A stretch of 64,000 bases of DNA, from assembly GCF_014863605.1 (NCBI RefSeq), contig NZ_CP062252.1, forward strand, positions 5,805,501-5,869,500, given 5' to 3'. The notes beneath the pieces are model-generated. The model saw only the letters and a program-made list of their open reading frames with translations, searched no databases and was not told the DNA's origin. The DNA comes from Pseudomonas allokribbensis. GTDB taxonomy: Bacteria; Pseudomonadota; Gammaproteobacteria; Pseudomonadales; Pseudomonadaceae. The stretch's first letter is position 1. Each line of letters opens with the position of its first letter. This document shows positions 43,068 to 53,270 of the stretch, in pieces. Position numbers and translations under genes: made by a program.

Positions 43068-44069
43068 TCAGGCAGTCGCCTTGTCGTCCTTCTTAAGACT
43101 TGCAGGCGGCCAGTTGTCGAGGCGCATGCCGAGGGACAGACCGCGGGAGGCCAGAACGTCCTTGATTTCAGTCAAGGATTTCTTGCCCAGGTTCGGAGTC
43201 TTCAACAGCTCTACTTCGGTGCGCTGGATCAGGTCACCGATGTAATAGATGTTTTCCGCCTTAAGGCAGTTAGCCGAACGTACAGTCAGTTCCAGATCGT
43301 CAACCGGGCGAAGCAGGATCGGATCGATCTCGTCTTCCTGCTCGACAACCACTGGCTCACTGTCACCTTTGAGGTCGACGAACGCAGCCAACTGCTGTTG
43401 CAGGATGGTTGCAGCACGACGGATAGCCTCTTCAGGATCCAGAGTACCGTTGGTTTCCAGATCAATAACCAGCTTGTCCAGGTTGGTACGCTGTTCGACA
43501 CGGGCGTTTTCCACCACGTATGCGATACGGCGAACCGGGCTGAACGAAGAGTCAAGCTGCAAGCGACCGATGCTGCGGCTTTCGTCTTCATCGCTCTGAC
43601 GCGAGTCTGCTGGTTCATAACCACGACCACGAGCTACGGTGAGCTTCATGTTCAGGGCGCCGTTAGACGCCAGGTTAGCGATTACGTGATCGGGATTAAC
43701 GATCTCGACATCATGATCCAGCTGAATATCGGCAGCGGTAACCACCCCCGAACCCTTCTTCGACAAGGTCAGCGTAACTTCGTCACGGCCGTGCAGCTTG
43801 ATAGCCAGACCTTTAAGGTTCAACAGGATTTCAATTACGTCTTCCTGTACACCTTCGATGGCGCTGTACTCGTGGAGCACACCGTCAATCTCGGCCTCGA
43901 CTACTGCGCAGCCGGGCATTGAGGACAACAGGATGCGGCGCAGCGCGTTGCCCAGGGTGTGGCCGAAACCACGCTCGAGAGGCTCGAGAGTGATCTTGGC
44001 GCGGGTTGGACTGACAACCTGCACATCAATATGGCGGGGTGTCAGGAACTCATTTACCGAAATCTGCAT
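43068..44069 (-). CDS. rpoA: RNA polymerase alpha subunit
   Basis: A 333-residue subunit. The N-terminal assembly domain (about 1-235) starts [17 protein letters not shown] and has [23 protein letters not shown]. The C-terminal domain (about 250-325) has [66 protein letters not shown], which binds UP elements and activators. It lies 22 bases after rpsD, the standard place. Confidence 0.99.
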   Translation of the reverse strand: MQISVNEFLTPRHIDVQVVSPTRAKITLEPLERGFGHTLGNALRRILLSSMPGCAVVEAEIDGVLHEYSAIEGVQEDVIEILLNLKGLAIKLHGRDEVTLTLSKKGSGVVTAADIQLDHDVEIVNPDHVIANLASNGALNMKLTVARGRGYEPADSRQSDEDESRSIGRLQLDSSFSPVRRIAYVVENARVEQRTNLDKLVIDLETNGTLDPEEAIRRAATILQQQLAAFVDLKGDSEPVVVEQEDEIDPILLRPVDDLELTVRSANCLKAENIYYIGDLIQRTEVELLKTPNLGKKSLTEIKDVLASRGLSLGMRLDNWPPASLKKDDKATA

Positions 44070-44091
44070 GGATGCACCTATTTTCTAGCCC

Positions 44092-44712
44092 TTACTTGGA
44101 GTAGAGCTCGACAATCAGGCTTTCGTTGATGTCGGCGGACAGATCACTGCGAGCAGGAACGTTCTTGAAAACGCCCGACTTCTTCTCAGTGTCTACTTCT
44201 ACCCACTCTACGCGGCCACGTTGAGCACACAGATCGAGAGCTTGGACAATGCGAAGTTGATTTTTTGCTTTCTCGCGAACAGCGACCACGTCACCAGCAC
44301 GAACCTGGTACGAAGGAACGTTTACGGTCTGACCGTTAACGCTGATCGACTTGTGCGATACCAGCTGACGGGATTCGGCACGAGTCGAACCAAAGCCCAT
44401 ACGATATACGACGTTGTCCAGACGGCATTCGAGCAGTTGCAGCAGGTTTTCACCGGTTGCACCTTTCTTGCCAGCAGCTTCTTTGTAGTAGCCGCTGAAT
44501 TGACGCTCGAGAACGCCGTAGATACGACGGACCTTCTGCTTTTCACGCAGTTGGGTGCCGTAGTCGGACTGGCGACCGCGGCGTTGGCCGTGGATACCAG
44601 GTGCTGCTTCAATGTTGCACTTCGATTCGATCGCGCGCACGCCGCTCTTCAGGAAGAGATCGGTGCCTTCGCGACGAGCGAGTTTGCATTTTGGACCAAT
44701 GTAACGAGCCAT
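44092..44712 (-). CDS. rpsD: 30S ribosomal protein S4
   Basis: A 206-residue primary 16S rRNA binder starting [21 protein letters not shown], with an S4 RNA-binding domain at about 95-160 ([40 protein letters not shown]). In E. coli S4 autoregulates the alpha operon through the rpsM leader. It is 18 bases after rpsK. It is the cysteine-poor, zinc-free form (no N-terminal zinc knuckle pattern). Confidence 0.99.
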   Translation of the reverse strand: MARYIGPKCKLARREGTDLFLKSGVRAIESKCNIEAAPGIHGQRRGRQSDYGTQLREKQKVRRIYGVLERQFSGYYKEAAGKKGATGENLLQLLECRLDNVVYRMGFGSTRAESRQLVSHKSISVNGQTVNVPSYQVRAGDVVAVREKAKNQLRIVQALDLCAQRGRVEWVEVDTEKKSGVFKNVPARSDLSADINESLIVELYSK

Positions 44713-44730
44713 TCTTTACAATCTCCTGGA

Positions 44731-45120
44731 TTACACGCGGCGCTTCTTCGGCGGACGGCACCCGTTGTGCGGGATTGGCGTCACGTCGGTGATGCTGGCG
44801 ATCTTGTAGCCACAGCCGTTCAAAGCGCGGACTGCGGATTCACGACCTGGACCTGGACCCTTGACGTTCACGTCGAGGTTTTTCAGGCCGTATTCCAGCG
44901 CAGCTTGACCAGCACGCTCAGCAGCTACTTGAGCAGCGAACGGGGTGGACTTGCGGGAACCGCGGAAACCCGAACCACCGGAGGTAGCCCAGGAAAGAGC
45001 GTTACCTTGACGGTCGGTAATGGTCACGATGGTGTTGTTAAAAGAAGCATGGATGTGGGCGATGCCATCAACCACTGTCTTTTTAACTTTTTTACGAGGA
45101 CGAGCAGCAGGTTTTGCCAT
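44731..45120 (-). CDS. rpsK: 30S ribosomal protein S11
   Basis: A 129-residue protein of the 30S platform. The sequence [36 protein letters not shown] is diagnostic, as is the C-terminal [29 protein letters not shown]. It is 30 bases after rpsM in the alpha operon. Confidence 0.99.
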   Translation of the reverse strand: MAKPAARPRKKVKKTVVDGIAHIHASFNNTIVTITDRQGNALSWATSGGSGFRGSRKSTPFAAQVAAERAGQAALEYGLKNLDVNVKGPGPGRESAVRALNGCGYKIASITDVTPIPHNGCRPPKKRRV

Positions 45121-45150
45121 GATTAAATTCCTGTCGATTCGCTGGGGCGA

Positions 45151-45507
45151 TTACTTGCGGATCGGCTTACGCGGACCTTTACGGGTACGCGCGTTGGTCT
45201 TGGTACGCTGACCGCGTACTGGCAGACCACGACGATGACGCAGACCGCGATAGCAACCGAGGTCCATCAAGCGCTTGATTTTCATGTTGATTTCGCGACG
45301 CAGGTCACCTTCAGTGGTGAACTTCGCCACTTCGCCACGCAGCTGTTCAATCTGCTCGTCGCTCAGATCCTTGATCTTTGCGGCTGGGTTTACCCCAGTC
45401 TCTGCACAAATCTTCTGTGCAGTAGTGCGACCAACACCATAGATGTAGGTCAGCGAGATAACAGTATGCTTGTTATCTGGAATGTTAACGCCTGCAATAC
45501 GGGCCAT
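45151..45507 (-). CDS. rpsM: 30S ribosomal protein S13
   Basis: A 118-residue protein beginning [19 protein letters not shown] and ending with the basic [21 protein letters not shown] tail that contacts the P-site tRNA. It is the first gene of the alpha operon, behind a strong promoter at 45567-45595. It is separated from rpmJ by 130 bases, which hold that promoter and a hairpin. Confidence 0.99.
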   Translation of the reverse strand: MARIAGVNIPDNKHTVISLTYIYGVGRTTAQKICAETGVNPAAKIKDLSDEQIEQLRGEVAKFTTEGDLRREINMKIKRLMDLGCYRGLRHRRGLPVRGQRTKTNARTRKGPRKPIRK

Positions 45508-45566
45508 TCAGTGGGACTCCAATTGACAGCTACCTACGCCCCGGAAGCCAAGAAATAGGGCGCGAG

Positions 45567-45595
45567 ATAATATCGCTGTAATAACAAATAATCAA
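45567..45595 (-). promoter_or_regulatory. Promoter of the alpha operon (rpsM-rplQ)
   Basis: On the minus strand TTGATT (45595-45590), a 17-base spacer and TATTAT (45572-45567) give a strong sigma70 promoter. The start is predicted near 45560, a leader of about 53 bases. Its -35 begins on the base next to the hairpin at 45596-45619. Confidence 0.8.
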
Positions 45596-45619
45596 CCCGG
45601 CAGCGCACTAGCTGCCGGG
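45596..45619 (-). terminator. Hairpin after rpmJ touching the alpha-operon promoter
   Basis: CCCGGCAGC, a six-base loop and GCTGCCGGG form a 9-bp GC-rich stem 18 bases after the rpmJ stop, followed on the minus strand by a T-rich tract (TTGATTATTTGTTATT) that is also the promoter -35 and spacer. It probably acts as a partial terminator of the spc operon. Confidence 0.65.
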
Positions 45620-45637
45620 CTTGAAGCACAATCACAC

Positions 45638-45754
45638 TCAGCCTTGGCGCTGTTTGTGACGCGGTTCCGCGCTGCAAATTACTCGAACAACACCTTCGCG
45701 GCGAATAATCTTGCAGTTACGGCACAGCTTTTTCACCGATGCACGAACTTTCAT
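45638..45754 (-). CDS. rpmJ: 50S ribosomal protein L36, zinc-binding form
   Basis: A 38-residue protein: [21 protein letters not shown] followed by a short strand and [12 protein letters not shown]. Cys11, Cys14, Cys27 and His33 form the zinc ribbon, so this is the zinc-dependent (C+) paralogue; bacteria under zinc starvation often swap it for a zinc-free copy encoded elsewhere. It is last in the spc operon, 27 bases after secY. Confidence 0.96.
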
Positions 45755-45781
45755 CACCAACTCCTCGAACCTTATGGGTAC

Positions 45782-47110
45782 TCAGCGCAACATGCCGCTG
45801 CCGTAACCCTTCAGGTTGGCTTTCTTCATCAGGGATTCGTACTGGTGCGAAACGAGGTGCGATTGTACTTGGGACATGAAGTCCATCACAACCACGACCA
45901 CGATCAGCAACGAGGTCCCGCCAAGGTAGAACGGAACGTTTGCTGCAACCACCAGGAACTGGGGTAACAGGCACACGGCCGTCATGTAAAGAGCACCGAA
46001 CATGGTCAAGCGAGTCAGAACGCCATCAATGTAGCGCGCGGACTGCTCACCTGGACGGATGCCCGGAATAAAGGCACCGGACTTCTTCAGGTTTTCCGCT
46101 ACGTCTTTCGGATTGAACATCAACGCCGTATAGAAGAAGCAGAAGAAAATAATCCCTGCACTAAACAGCAGAATATTCAACGGCTGACCAGGAGCGATCG
46201 ACTGCGAGATGTCCTGCAACCAGCCCATACCTTCAGACTGACCGAACCAGGCACCCAGCGAAGCCGGGAACAGCAAAATGCTGCTCGCGAAAATAGCCGG
46301 AATAACACCGGCCATGTTCACCTTCAGCGGCAAGTGGCTAGTCTGCGCAGCGAAAACCTTGCGGCCTTGCTGACGCTTGGCGTAGTGAACGGCGATACGA
46401 CGCTGACCACGCTCAATGAACACCACGAAACCGATAATCGCTACTGCCAGCAAACCGATGGCAACCAAGGCGAAGATGTTGATATCACCCTGACGCGCAG
46501 ACTCGAAAGACTGCCCGATTGCTCTCGGAAGACCGGCGACGATACCCGAAAAAATCAACATCGAGATACCGTTGCCTACACCACGCTCAGTAATCTGCTC
46601 ACCCAGCCACATCATGAACATCGCACCAGCCACAAAAGTGGATACCGCGACGAAATGGAAGCCAAAGTCACCAGTGAACGCAACGCCCTGCCCCGCCAGA
46701 CCAATGGACATGCCAATGGCCTGGACGAGAGCGAGGACGACGGTGCCGTAGCGGGTGTACTGGCTGATCTTGCGACGGCCAGCTTCACCTTCCTTCTTCA
46801 ACTGCTCCAGCTGCGGGCTGACGGCTGTCATCAGTTGCATGATGATCGATGCCGAAATGTACGGCATGATCCCCAGTGCAAAAATGCTCATCCGCTCCAG
46901 CGCGCCGCCGGAAAACATGTTGAACAAGCTAAGAATGGTCCCCTCATTCTGTCGAAACAGGTCCGCGAGTCGGTCCGGGTTGATACCTGGAACCGGGATG
47001 TGTGCGCCTATTCGGTAGACGATAATCGCCAGGAACAGAAAACGCAGACGAGCCCAGAGTTCAGACATACCGCCTTTGCCGAGCGCAGAGAGAGCACCTT
47101 GCTTAGCCAT
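45782..47110 (-). CDS. secY: Protein translocase subunit SecY
   Basis: The 442-residue channel of the Sec translocon, with ten membrane helices. It starts [43 protein letters not shown] and has the plug region and the cytoplasmic loop with [22 protein letters not shown] near helices 8-9. Its ATG follows the rplO stop with no gap. SecY is the only membrane protein of the spc operon. Confidence 0.99.
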   Translation of the reverse strand: MAKQGALSALGKGGMSELWARLRFLFLAIIVYRIGAHIPVPGINPDRLADLFRQNEGTILSLFNMFSGGALERMSIFALGIMPYISASIIMQLMTAVSPQLEQLKKEGEAGRRKISQYTRYGTVVLALVQAIGMSIGLAGQGVAFTGDFGFHFVAVSTFVAGAMFMMWLGEQITERGVGNGISMLIFSGIVAGLPRAIGQSFESARQGDINIFALVAIGLLAVAIIGFVVFIERGQRRIAVHYAKRQQGRKVFAAQTSHLPLKVNMAGVIPAIFASSILLFPASLGAWFGQSEGMGWLQDISQSIAPGQPLNILLFSAGIIFFCFFYTALMFNPKDVAENLKKSGAFIPGIRPGEQSARYIDGVLTRLTMFGALYMTAVCLLPQFLVVAANVPFYLGGTSLLIVVVVVMDFMSQVQSHLVSHQYESLMKKANLKGYGSGMLR

Positions 47111-47548
47111 TTATTCCTCGAACTTGCCGCCAGCTGCTTCGATAGCCGCACGCGCACCTTTGGTGGCGCCGATTCCCTTGCCGATAGTGACAGCGCGAGT
47201 CACTTCACCGGACAGCATGATTTTCACACGCTGTACGTTGACGTTGATCACGTTGGCATCTTTCAGGGACTGCACGGTGACGATGTCGCCTTCCACTTTA
47301 GCCAGCTCGGACAGACGCACTTCTGCGCGGTCCATGGCCTTCAGGGAAACGAAACCGAACTTCGGCAGGCGACGATGCAGCGGCTGTTGACCGCCTTCAA
47401 AGCCTGGAGCAATAGTGCCACCGGAGCGGGAGGTCTGACCTTTGTGACCACGGCCACCAGTCTTACCCAAACCACTACCGATACCACGGCCCGGACGATG
47501 CTTTTCGCGACGGGAACCCGGCGCTGGACTCAGATCATTGAGTTTCAT
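47111..47548 (-). CDS. rplO: 50S ribosomal protein L15
   Basis: A 145-residue protein starting [38 protein letters not shown], the Gly/Arg-rich extension that penetrates the 50S core, followed by the globular domain ending AAGGKFEE. It abuts secY and is three bases after rpmD. Confidence 0.99.
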   Translation of the reverse strand: MKLNDLSPAPGSRREKHRPGRGIGSGLGKTGGRGHKGQTSRSGGTIAPGFEGGQQPLHRRLPKFGFVSLKAMDRAEVRLSELAKVEGDIVTVQSLKDANVINVNVQRVKIMLSGEVTRAVTIGKGIGATKGARAAIEAAGGKFEE

Positions 47549-47551
47549 CGA

Positions 47552-47728
47552 TTAACCCTCGACACGCAGCATGTAGTAAGCCTTGTTGATCATCCCGCGA
47601 TTCTCGGGAGTATCCTGGACTTCTACAGTGTGACCGATGCGACGCAGACCCAGACCCTTAACGCACAGTTTGTGGTTAGGGATGCGGCCGGTCATGCTTT
47701 TGATCAGCGTAACTTTAACGGTAGCCAT
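47552..47728 (-). CDS. rpmD: 50S ribosomal protein L30
   Basis: A 58-residue protein, [20 protein letters not shown]...LRVEG, with the KTVEV-type segment [22 protein letters not shown]. It is too short for a long-ORF scan but lies precisely between rpsE (two bases) and rplO (three bases), its conserved place in the spc operon. Confidence 0.98.
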
Positions 47729-47730
47729 GA

Positions 47731-48231
47731 TTACTTGATCTCCTCAACACGCAGGCCACGCTTGGCTGCGATGGACTCAGGAGACTGCATAGCCTTCAGA
47801 CCCTTGAAAGTGGCGTGAACCACGTTTACAGGGTTAGTCGAGCCGTAGCACTTGGCCAGAACGTTCTGAACGCCAGCAACTTCGAGGACAGCACGCATAG
47901 CGCCGCCAGCGATGATACCGGTACCTTCAGAAGCAGGCTGCATGTACACCTTCGAAGCGCCGTGAGCGGACTTCATTGCGTACTGCAGAGTGGTGCCGTT
48001 CAGATCAACCTGGATCATGTTGCGGCGAGCAGCTTCCATTGCCTTCTGGATCGCAGCAGGCACTTCACGCGACTTGCCACGGCCGAAGCCAACACGCCCT
48101 TTACCATCACCAACCACGGTCAACGCGGTAAAAGTGAAGATACGGCCGCCTTTAACGGTTTTGGCTACGCGGTTAACTTGAACCAGCTTCTCAATGTAGC
48201 CTTCGTCGCGCTTTTGGTCGTTATTTGACAT
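47731..48231 (-). CDS. rpsE: 30S ribosomal protein S5
   Basis: A 166-residue protein with the N-terminal double-stranded RNA-binding domain ([47 protein letters not shown]) and the C-terminal domain [24 protein letters not shown]5 shapes the mRNA entry channel and decoding fidelity. It is three bases after rplR. Confidence 0.99.
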
Positions 48232-48234
48232 AAC

Positions 48235-48585
48235 TTAGAACTCCAGCCCAGCTTCACGAGCAGCATCAGCCAGCGCTTTAACGCGGCCGTGGTACTTGAA
48301 GCCAGAGCGGTCGAAAGCCACCTGCGAGACGCCAGCGGCCTTAGCACGCGTAGCGACCAGCTGGCCAACCTTAGTGGCCGCGTCGATGTTGCCAGTGGCG
48401 CCATCACGCAGTTCTTTATCCAAAGTCGAGGCGCTTGCCAGGACTTTGTTGCCGTCGGCCGAAATGACCTGGGCGTAGATGTGCTGCGACGAGCGGAACA
48501 CGCAGAGACGCACGACTTCGAGTTCGTGCATTTTCAGGCGTGCTTTGCGAGCGCGACGCAGTCGAGTAACTTTTTTGTCGGTCAT
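48235..48585 (-). CDS. rplR: 50S ribosomal protein L18
   Basis: A 116-residue 5S rRNA-binding protein: [21 protein letters not shown] basic N-terminus, [15 protein letters not shown] strand and the ending [15 protein letters not shown]. It is ten bases after rplF. Confidence 0.99.
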   Translation of the reverse strand: MTDKKVTRLRRARKARLKMHELEVVRLCVFRSSQHIYAQVISADGNKVLASASTLDKELRDGATGNIDAATKVGQLVATRAKAAGVSQVAFDRSGFKYHGRVKALADAAREAGLEF

Positions 48586-48595
48586 TTGCTATGCC

Positions 48596-49129
48596 CTACT
48601 TCTTCTTGGCTTCTTTACGACGGACGACTTCGTCCGCGTAGCGCACACCTTTGCCTTTGTACGGCTCTGGTGGACGGAAGTCGCGGATCTCGGCGGCCAC
48701 TTGACCTACCAGCTGCTTGTCGATGCCCTTGATCAGGATATCGGTCTGGCTAGGGGTCTCAGCGGTGATGCCTTCCGGCAGTTCATAATCCACTGGGTGC
48801 GAGAAGCCAAGAGCCAGGTTCAGCACTGTGCCTTTTGCTTGCGCTTTGTAACCAACACCGACCAGCTGGAGCTTGCGCTCGAAGCCTTGGCTTACGCCCT
48901 GGACCATGTTGTTAACCAACGCACGAGTGGTACCGGCCATTGCGCGAGTTTGTTGATCGCCATTGCGAGCAGCAAAACGCAGCTCACCGGCTTCTTCAAC
49001 GATCTCAACGGACGAATGGACGTTCAGTTCGAGAGTGCCCTTGGCACCCTTCACCGAAAGCTGTTGGCCTGCGAATTTGACTTCGACACCGGCTGGCAGC
49101 TTAACGGGGTTCTTAGCGACGCGAGACAT
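48596..49129 (-). CDS. rplF: 50S ribosomal protein L6
   Basis: A 177-residue protein with two L6 repeats, starting [17 protein letters not shown]; the C-terminal motif [24 protein letters not shown] is diagnostic. It binds near the factor-binding centre of the 50S subunit. It is 12 bases after rpsH. Confidence 0.99.
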   Translation of the reverse strand: MSRVAKNPVKLPAGVEVKFAGQQLSVKGAKGTLELNVHSSVEIVEEAGELRFAARNGDQQTRAMAGTTRALVNNMVQGVSQGFERKLQLVGVGYKAQAKGTVLNLALGFSHPVDYELPEGITAETPSQTDILIKGIDKQLVGQVAAEIRDFRPPEPYKGKGVRYADEVVRRKEAKKK

Positions 49130-49141
49130 GCTTATCCCCCC

Positions 49142-49534
49142 TTAGAACACAGTGCAAAGAACTTCGCCGCCGACACCGGCAGCGCGCGCAGCACGATCAG
49201 TCATCACACCTTTGTTGGTGGAGACGATAGACACACCGAGACCGCCACGTACTTTTGGCAGATCTTCGACGGACTTGTACTGACGCAGGCCTGGACGGCT
49301 AACGCGCTTGACTTCTTCGATGACCGGACGGCCTTCGAAATATTTCAGCTCGATAGACAGCAGTGGTTTTGTTTCGCTGCTGATCTGATAACCCGCGATG
49401 TAACCTTCGTCCTTCAGGACTTTAGCTACAGCCACCTTCAACGTGGAAGAAGGCATGCTTACGACGGACTTTTCAGCCATCTGGGCATTACGGATTCGAG
49501 TTAGCATGTCCGCTAACGGGTCCTGCATACTCAT
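49142..49534 (-). CDS. rpsH: 30S ribosomal protein S8
   Basis: A 130-residue 16S rRNA-binding protein: [18 protein letters not shown] at the N-terminus and [33 protein letters not shown] at the C-terminus. In E. coli S8 represses the spc operon by binding mRNA near rplE. Here the gene has its own strong promoter in an unusually long, 209-base gap after rpsN, so its expression and that of downstream genes may be partly independent. Confidence 0.99.
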   Translation of the reverse strand: MSMQDPLADMLTRIRNAQMAEKSVVSMPSSTLKVAVAKVLKDEGYIAGYQISSETKPLLSIELKYFEGRPVIEEVKRVSRPGLRQYKSVEDLPKVRGGLGVSIVSTNKGVMTDRAARAAGVGGEVLCTVF

Positions 49535-49632
49535 GGGCTAGACGCTCCTAATACAGAAAAATTAGCCTTGCGGCTACTACTTGTCGCCGAGAAATTCCGG
49601 GCATAAAAAACACGGGCTCAGGCGAGCCGGTC

Positions 49633-49661
49633 ATTCTAGACATACCCCAGAAATGAATCAA
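49633..49661 (-). promoter_or_regulatory. Internal spc-operon promoter before rpsH
   Basis: On the minus strand TTGATT (49661-49656), a 17-base spacer containing TCTGGGG and TAGAAT (49638-49633) give a strong sigma70 promoter, with a start near 49626 and a 92-base leader. The -35 lies inside one arm of the 14-bp hairpin at 49653-49684. Confidence 0.8.
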
Positions 49662-49684
49662 GCCCCAAAAGGGGCTTGATTCAT
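49653..49684 (-). other. 14-bp perfect hairpin containing the rpsH promoter -35 box
   Basis: ATGAATCAAGCCCC, a four-base loop and GGGGCTTGATTCAT are perfect inverted repeats. No U-tract follows, so it is not a normal terminator. In RNA transcribed from rpsN it would form a stable stem; in DNA its 3' arm supplies the TTGATT promoter element. Confidence 0.75.
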
Positions 49685-49696
49685 GTTCAAGGCCAC

Positions 49697-49728
49697 CGAT
49701 GGTCAGGTTCTTGCGAACCCGACCATCG
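49697..49728 (-). other. Structured RNA element: 14-bp stem with GCAA tetraloop downstream of rpsN
   Basis: On the transcript (minus) strand CGATGGTC-G-GGTTC pairs with GAACC-U-GACCAUCG around a GCAA loop. The single non-Watson-Crick position is G-U in the sense RNA but A-C on the opposite strand, and GCAA is a GNRA tetraloop. Both points favour a functional RNA hairpin, 15 bases after the rpsN stop. Confidence 0.6.
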
Positions 49729-49743
49729 AGACTTTGACAGCAA

Positions 49744-50049
49744 TTACCAGCTGGCTTTAACCAGACCTGGAACGTCACCACGCATTGCAGCTTCACGCAG
49801 CTTGTTACGGCCCAGGCCGAACTTGCGGTAAACGCCGTGCGGACGACCAGTCAGGCGGCAGCGGTTACGCATGCGCGAAGCGCTTGCGTCACGTGGCTGC
49901 TTCTGCAGAGCTACGGTAGCTTCCCAACGCGCTTCTGGACTTGCGTTCAGATCAACGATGATAGCTTTCAGCGCTGCACGCTTGGTGGCGTACTTGGCAA
50001 CGGTGAGCTGACGCTTCAGCTCACGGTTCTTCATGCTCTTCTTGGCCAT
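49744..50049 (-). CDS. rpsN: 30S ribosomal protein S14 (zinc-free long form)
   Basis: A 101-residue protein starting [21 protein letters not shown]. It is the long form without CxxC zinc motifs ([38 protein letters not shown] at the end). Start 50049 is the conserved one; the frame extends further upstream into rplE and that part is not used. It is 13 bases after rplE, and is followed by the unusual structured gap before rpsH. Confidence 0.99.
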
Positions 50050-50062
50050 TTTCCTACTCCAA

Positions 50063-50602
50063 TCAGTTGCGGAACGGGAATTTGAAAGCACGCAGCAGAG
50101 CGCGGCCTTCATCATCGTTCTTGGCAGTGGTGGTCAGGGTAATGTCCAGACCGCGGAGAGCATCGATCTTGTCGTAGTCGATTTCCGGGAAAATGATCTG
50201 CTCTTTCACGCCCATGCTGTAGTTGCCACGACCATCGAAGGACTTGGCATTCAGGCCGCGGAAGTCGCGAACCCGAGGCAGGGAGATCGACAGCAGACGA
50301 TCCAGGAACTCGTACATACGCTCACGGCGCAGGGTCACTTTGACGCCGATCGGCCAACCTTCACGGACTTTAAAGCCAGCGATGGATTTGCGAGCGTAGG
50401 TCACAACGACTTTCTGGCCGGTGATCTTTTCCAGGTCAGCAACAGCGTGCTCGATGACTTTTTTGTCGCCGATCGCTTCGCCCAGACCCATGTTCAGGGT
50501 GATTTTGGTAACGCGCGGAACTTCCATCACGTTCGAAAGCTTAAGTTCTTCCTTAAGTTTCGGAGCGATTTCCTTCCGGTAAATCTCTTTTAGTCGTGCC
50601 AT
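50063..50602 (-). CDS. rplE: 50S ribosomal protein L5
   Basis: A 179-residue 5S rRNA-binding protein: [20 protein letters not shown] start, [15 protein letters not shown] and [24 protein letters not shown] motifs. It contacts the P-site tRNA and helps carry 5S rRNA into the subunit. It is 20 bases after rplX. Confidence 0.99.
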
Positions 50603-50622
50603 GGTCTTCTACCTAGCAGTGT

Positions 50623-50937
50623 TCAAGCATCAACCGCTTTTTGGGTCGACTTGAAGACACGAATTTTTTTACCGTCTTCTACTTTGAAACCAACGCGGTC
50701 AGCCTTGTTGGTTTCGCCGTTGAAGATGGCGACGTTAGAAGCGTGCAGTGGCGCTTCTTTCTCGACGATACCGCCCTGTACGCCCGACATCGGGTTAGGC
50801 TTGGTATGACGCTTGACCAGGTTCAGACCACCAACAACCAGACGGTTGTCAGCAAGAACCTTCAGCACCTTACCGCGCTTACCTTTGTCTTTGCCGGCGA
50901 TCACGATGATCTCGTCGTCACGACGAATCTTTTGCAT
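50623..50937 (-). CDS. rplX: 50S ribosomal protein L24
   Basis: A 104-residue assembly-initiating protein with the KOW motif [18 protein letters not shown] near the N-terminus and [19 protein letters not shown]. It is 11 bases after rplN. Confidence 0.99.
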   Translation of the reverse strand: MQKIRRDDEIIVIAGKDKGKRGKVLKVLADNRLVVGGLNLVKRHTKPNPMSGVQGGIVEKEAPLHASNVAIFNGETNKADRVGFKVEDGKKIRVFKSTQKAVDA

Positions 50938-50948
50938 GTCGGATCTCC

Positions 50949-51317
50949 TTACAGCACTTCTGGGGCGAGCGAGACGATCTTCATGAACTTCTCAGTACGA
51001 AGTTCACGGGTCACTGGCCCAAAGATACGGGTGCCGATCGGCTCTTGCTTGTTGTTCAGAAGAACAGCAGCGTTGCCATCAAAGCGGATAATGGAGCCAT
51101 CAGCACGACGTACGCCGTGACGAGTGCGGACTACAACAGCAGTCATCACTTGGCCTTTTTTCACCTTACCGCGAGGAATTGCTTCCTTCACGGTAACTTT
51201 GATGATGTCACCGATACCAGCGTAACGACGATGGGAGCCACCCAGCACCTTGATGCACATAACGCGGCGAGCGCCGCTGTTATCGGCCACATCGAGCATG
51301 GATTGAGTCTGAATCAT
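50949..51317 (-). CDS. rplN: 50S ribosomal protein L14
   Basis: A 122-residue protein starting [33 protein letters not shown], the most conserved part of L14, and ending [14 protein letters not shown]. It contacts the 30S subunit and binds RsfS in silenced ribosomes. It is 23 bases after rpsQ and traditionally begins the spc operon. Confidence 0.99.
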   Translation of the reverse strand: MIQTQSMLDVADNSGARRVMCIKVLGGSHRRYAGIGDIIKVTVKEAIPRGKVKKGQVMTAVVVRTRHGVRRADGSIIRFDGNAAVLLNNKQEPIGTRIFGPVTRELRTEKFMKIVSLAPEVL

Positions 51318-51340
51318 ATAATTTCTCCGACCCCTAGCCC

Positions 51341-51607
51341 TTAGACTTCCACAGCGCGTTCGAGAACATCAACCAGCGCCCAAGACTTGGTCTTGGCCAT
51401 CGGACGAGTTTCACGAATAGTGACTTTGTCGCCGATGTGGCACTGATTGGTTTCGTCGTGCGCGTGCAGCTTAGTCGAACGCTTAACGTATTTACCGTAG
51501 ATCGGGTGCTTAACGCGACGCTCGATCAGAACGGTGATGGTTTTGTCCATCTTGTCGCTGACAACACGGCCAGTCAGCGTACGGACAGTTTTTTCGGCTT
51601 CAGCCAT
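51341..51607 (-). CDS. rpsQ: 30S ribosomal protein S17
   Basis: An 88-residue OB-fold protein, [44 protein letters not shown]. Start 51607 fits the usual length; an ATG two codons earlier is also in frame. It is the last gene of the S10 operon, two bases after rpmC. Confidence 0.98.
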   Translation of the reverse strand: MAEAEKTVRTLTGRVVSDKMDKTITVLIERRVKHPIYGKYVKRSTKLHAHDETNQCHIGDKVTIRETRPMAKTKSWALVDVLERAVEV

Positions 51608-51609
51608 GA

Positions 51610-51801
51610 TCACTTACCTGCCTGCTGGTTGAGCACAGTCTTCACGCGAGCGATGTCACGCTTAACTTGCGAGAGCAGATGAGACTGCCCCAACTGGCCA
51701 GTTGCTTTCTGCATGCGCAGATTGAACTGGTCGCGCAGCAAGCCGAGCAGTTGCTCGTTCAGCTGCTGTGCGGATTTTTCACGAAGTTCATTCGCTTTCA
51801 T
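51610..51801 (-). CDS. rpmC: 50S ribosomal protein L29
   Basis: A 63-residue helical hairpin protein near the tunnel exit: [19 protein letters not shown]...RRDIA-type [12 protein letters not shown]. Its ATG shares one base with the rplP stop (TGATG), so translation is coupled. One codon upstream is another in-frame ATG. Confidence 0.98.
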
Positions 51802-52214
51802 CACATCACCGTCCGTTTAACAAAGGAGGTGGCGAGCGGCAGCTTTGCAGCAGCCAGGGCGAAAGCCTCACGCGCCAGCTCTTCAGAAACACCCTCGATT
51901 TCATACAGGACTTTGCCTGGCTGAATCTGGGCAACCCAGTACTCCACGTTACCCTTACCTTTACCCATACGAACCTCGAGAGGTTTCTTGGAGATCGGCT
52001 TGTCCGGGAATACACGGATCCAGATCTTGCCGCCACGTTTTACGTGACGGGTCAGAGCACGACGCGCTGACTCGATCTGACGAGCGGTGAGACGACCACG
52101 AGCTACAGACTTCAGCGCGAACTCGCCGAAGCTGACTTTGCTACCGCGCAGTGCCAGACCACGGTTGTGGCCGGTCATCTGCTTGCGGAACTTCGTACGC
52201 TTTGGTTGCAACAT
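51801..52214 (-). CDS. rplP: 50S ribosomal protein L16
   Basis: A 137-residue protein, [53 protein letters not shown], with the [21 protein letters not shown] loop near the peptidyl-transferase centre. It is 12 bases after rpsC. An Arg in this loop is a hydroxylation target in E. coli. Confidence 0.99.
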
Positions 52215-52226
52215 TTGGCGTACCCC

Positions 52227-52913
52227 TTACTTAGCAGCTTTTTTACGAGGCGCTGGTGCTTGTGGTTTCAGTTCTTCTTGGCGACCACCAATTACTTCGC
52301 CCTTGAAGATCCAAACCTTTACACCGATCACACCGTAAGTGGTGTGAGCTTCGTAGTTGGCATAGTCGATGTCGGCACGCAGGGTGTGCAGTGGCACACG
52401 ACCTTCGCGATACCATTCAGTACGTGCGATTTCAGCACCGCCGAGACGACCGCTCACTTGGATTTTGATGCCTTTGGCACCAATGCGCATGGCGTTCTGT
52501 ACAGCGCGCTTCATAGCGCGACGGAACATTACGCGACGCTCCAGCTGCTGAGCTACGCTCTGCGCAACCAGCATACCGTCGAGCTCCGGCTTGCGGATCT
52601 CTTCGATATTGATGTGCACAGGCACACCCATTTGCTTGGTCAGGTCCTGACGCAGTTTCTCAACATCTTCACCTTTCTTCCCGATAACGATACCTGGACG
52701 AGCGGTGTGGATGGTGATGCGTGCAGTTTGGGCCGGACGATGGATATCGATACGGCTTACGGACGCGCTTTTTAGTTTGTCTTGGAGGTATTCACGCACC
52801 TTCAGATCAGCGAACAAGTAGTCCGCATAAGTCCGACCGTCTGCGTACCAGACGGAGGTGTGCTCCTTGACGATTCCCAGGCGAATGCCAATGGGATGTA
52901 CTTTCTGACCCAT
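52227..52913 (-). CDS. rpsC: 30S ribosomal protein S3
   Basis: A 228-residue protein starting [25 protein letters not shown], with the KH domain [20 protein letters not shown] and the ending with Pro/Ala/Lys residues. It forms part of the mRNA entry helicase. The longer open frame to 52997 belongs to the rplV overlap and is not used. It is 13 bases after rplV. Confidence 0.99.
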
Positions 52914-52926
52914 CTCTTCGACTCCG

Positions 52927-53259
52927 TTACTTGTCAGCAACCTTGACAGTGATATGGCAAGACCGCTTGACGATGCGATCAGCACGGCCTTTGGCACGTG
53001 GCATGATGCGCTTCAGCGAACGCCCTTCGTTGACGAAAACGGTGCTGACCTTCAGGTCATCAACGTCTGCGCCTTCGTTATGCTCGGCGTTGGCTACGGC
53101 CGACTCCAGCACTTTTTTCATGATCTCGGCGGCTTTCTTACTGCTGAAAGCCAACAGGTTGAGCGCTTCGCCCACCTTCTTCCCGCGGATCTGGTCGGCG
53201 ACCAAGCGGGCTTTCTGGGCGGAGATTCGAGCGCCCGACAACTTAGCGGCTACTTCCAT
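52927..53259 (-). CDS. rplV: 50S ribosomal protein L22
   Basis: A 110-residue protein, [29 protein letters not shown], with the tunnel-lining hairpin loop [24 protein letters not shown]. It is 11 bases after rpsS. Confidence 0.99.
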
Positions 53260-53270
53260 TTCCTTACCCC

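Noticed and set aside
49605..49628. Terminator-like GGCTC/GAGCC hairpin plus T6 in the rpsH leader
   Set aside because: The stem is only 5 bp, four bases separate it from the T run, and the predicted transcription start lies inside it, so it is too weak to call.
49548..49796. 82-codon frame across the rpsN-rpsH gap
   Set aside because: It overlaps rpsN out of frame and passes through both hairpins and the promoter; no ribosome site or homology is visible. The structured-RNA and promoter reading explains the region better.
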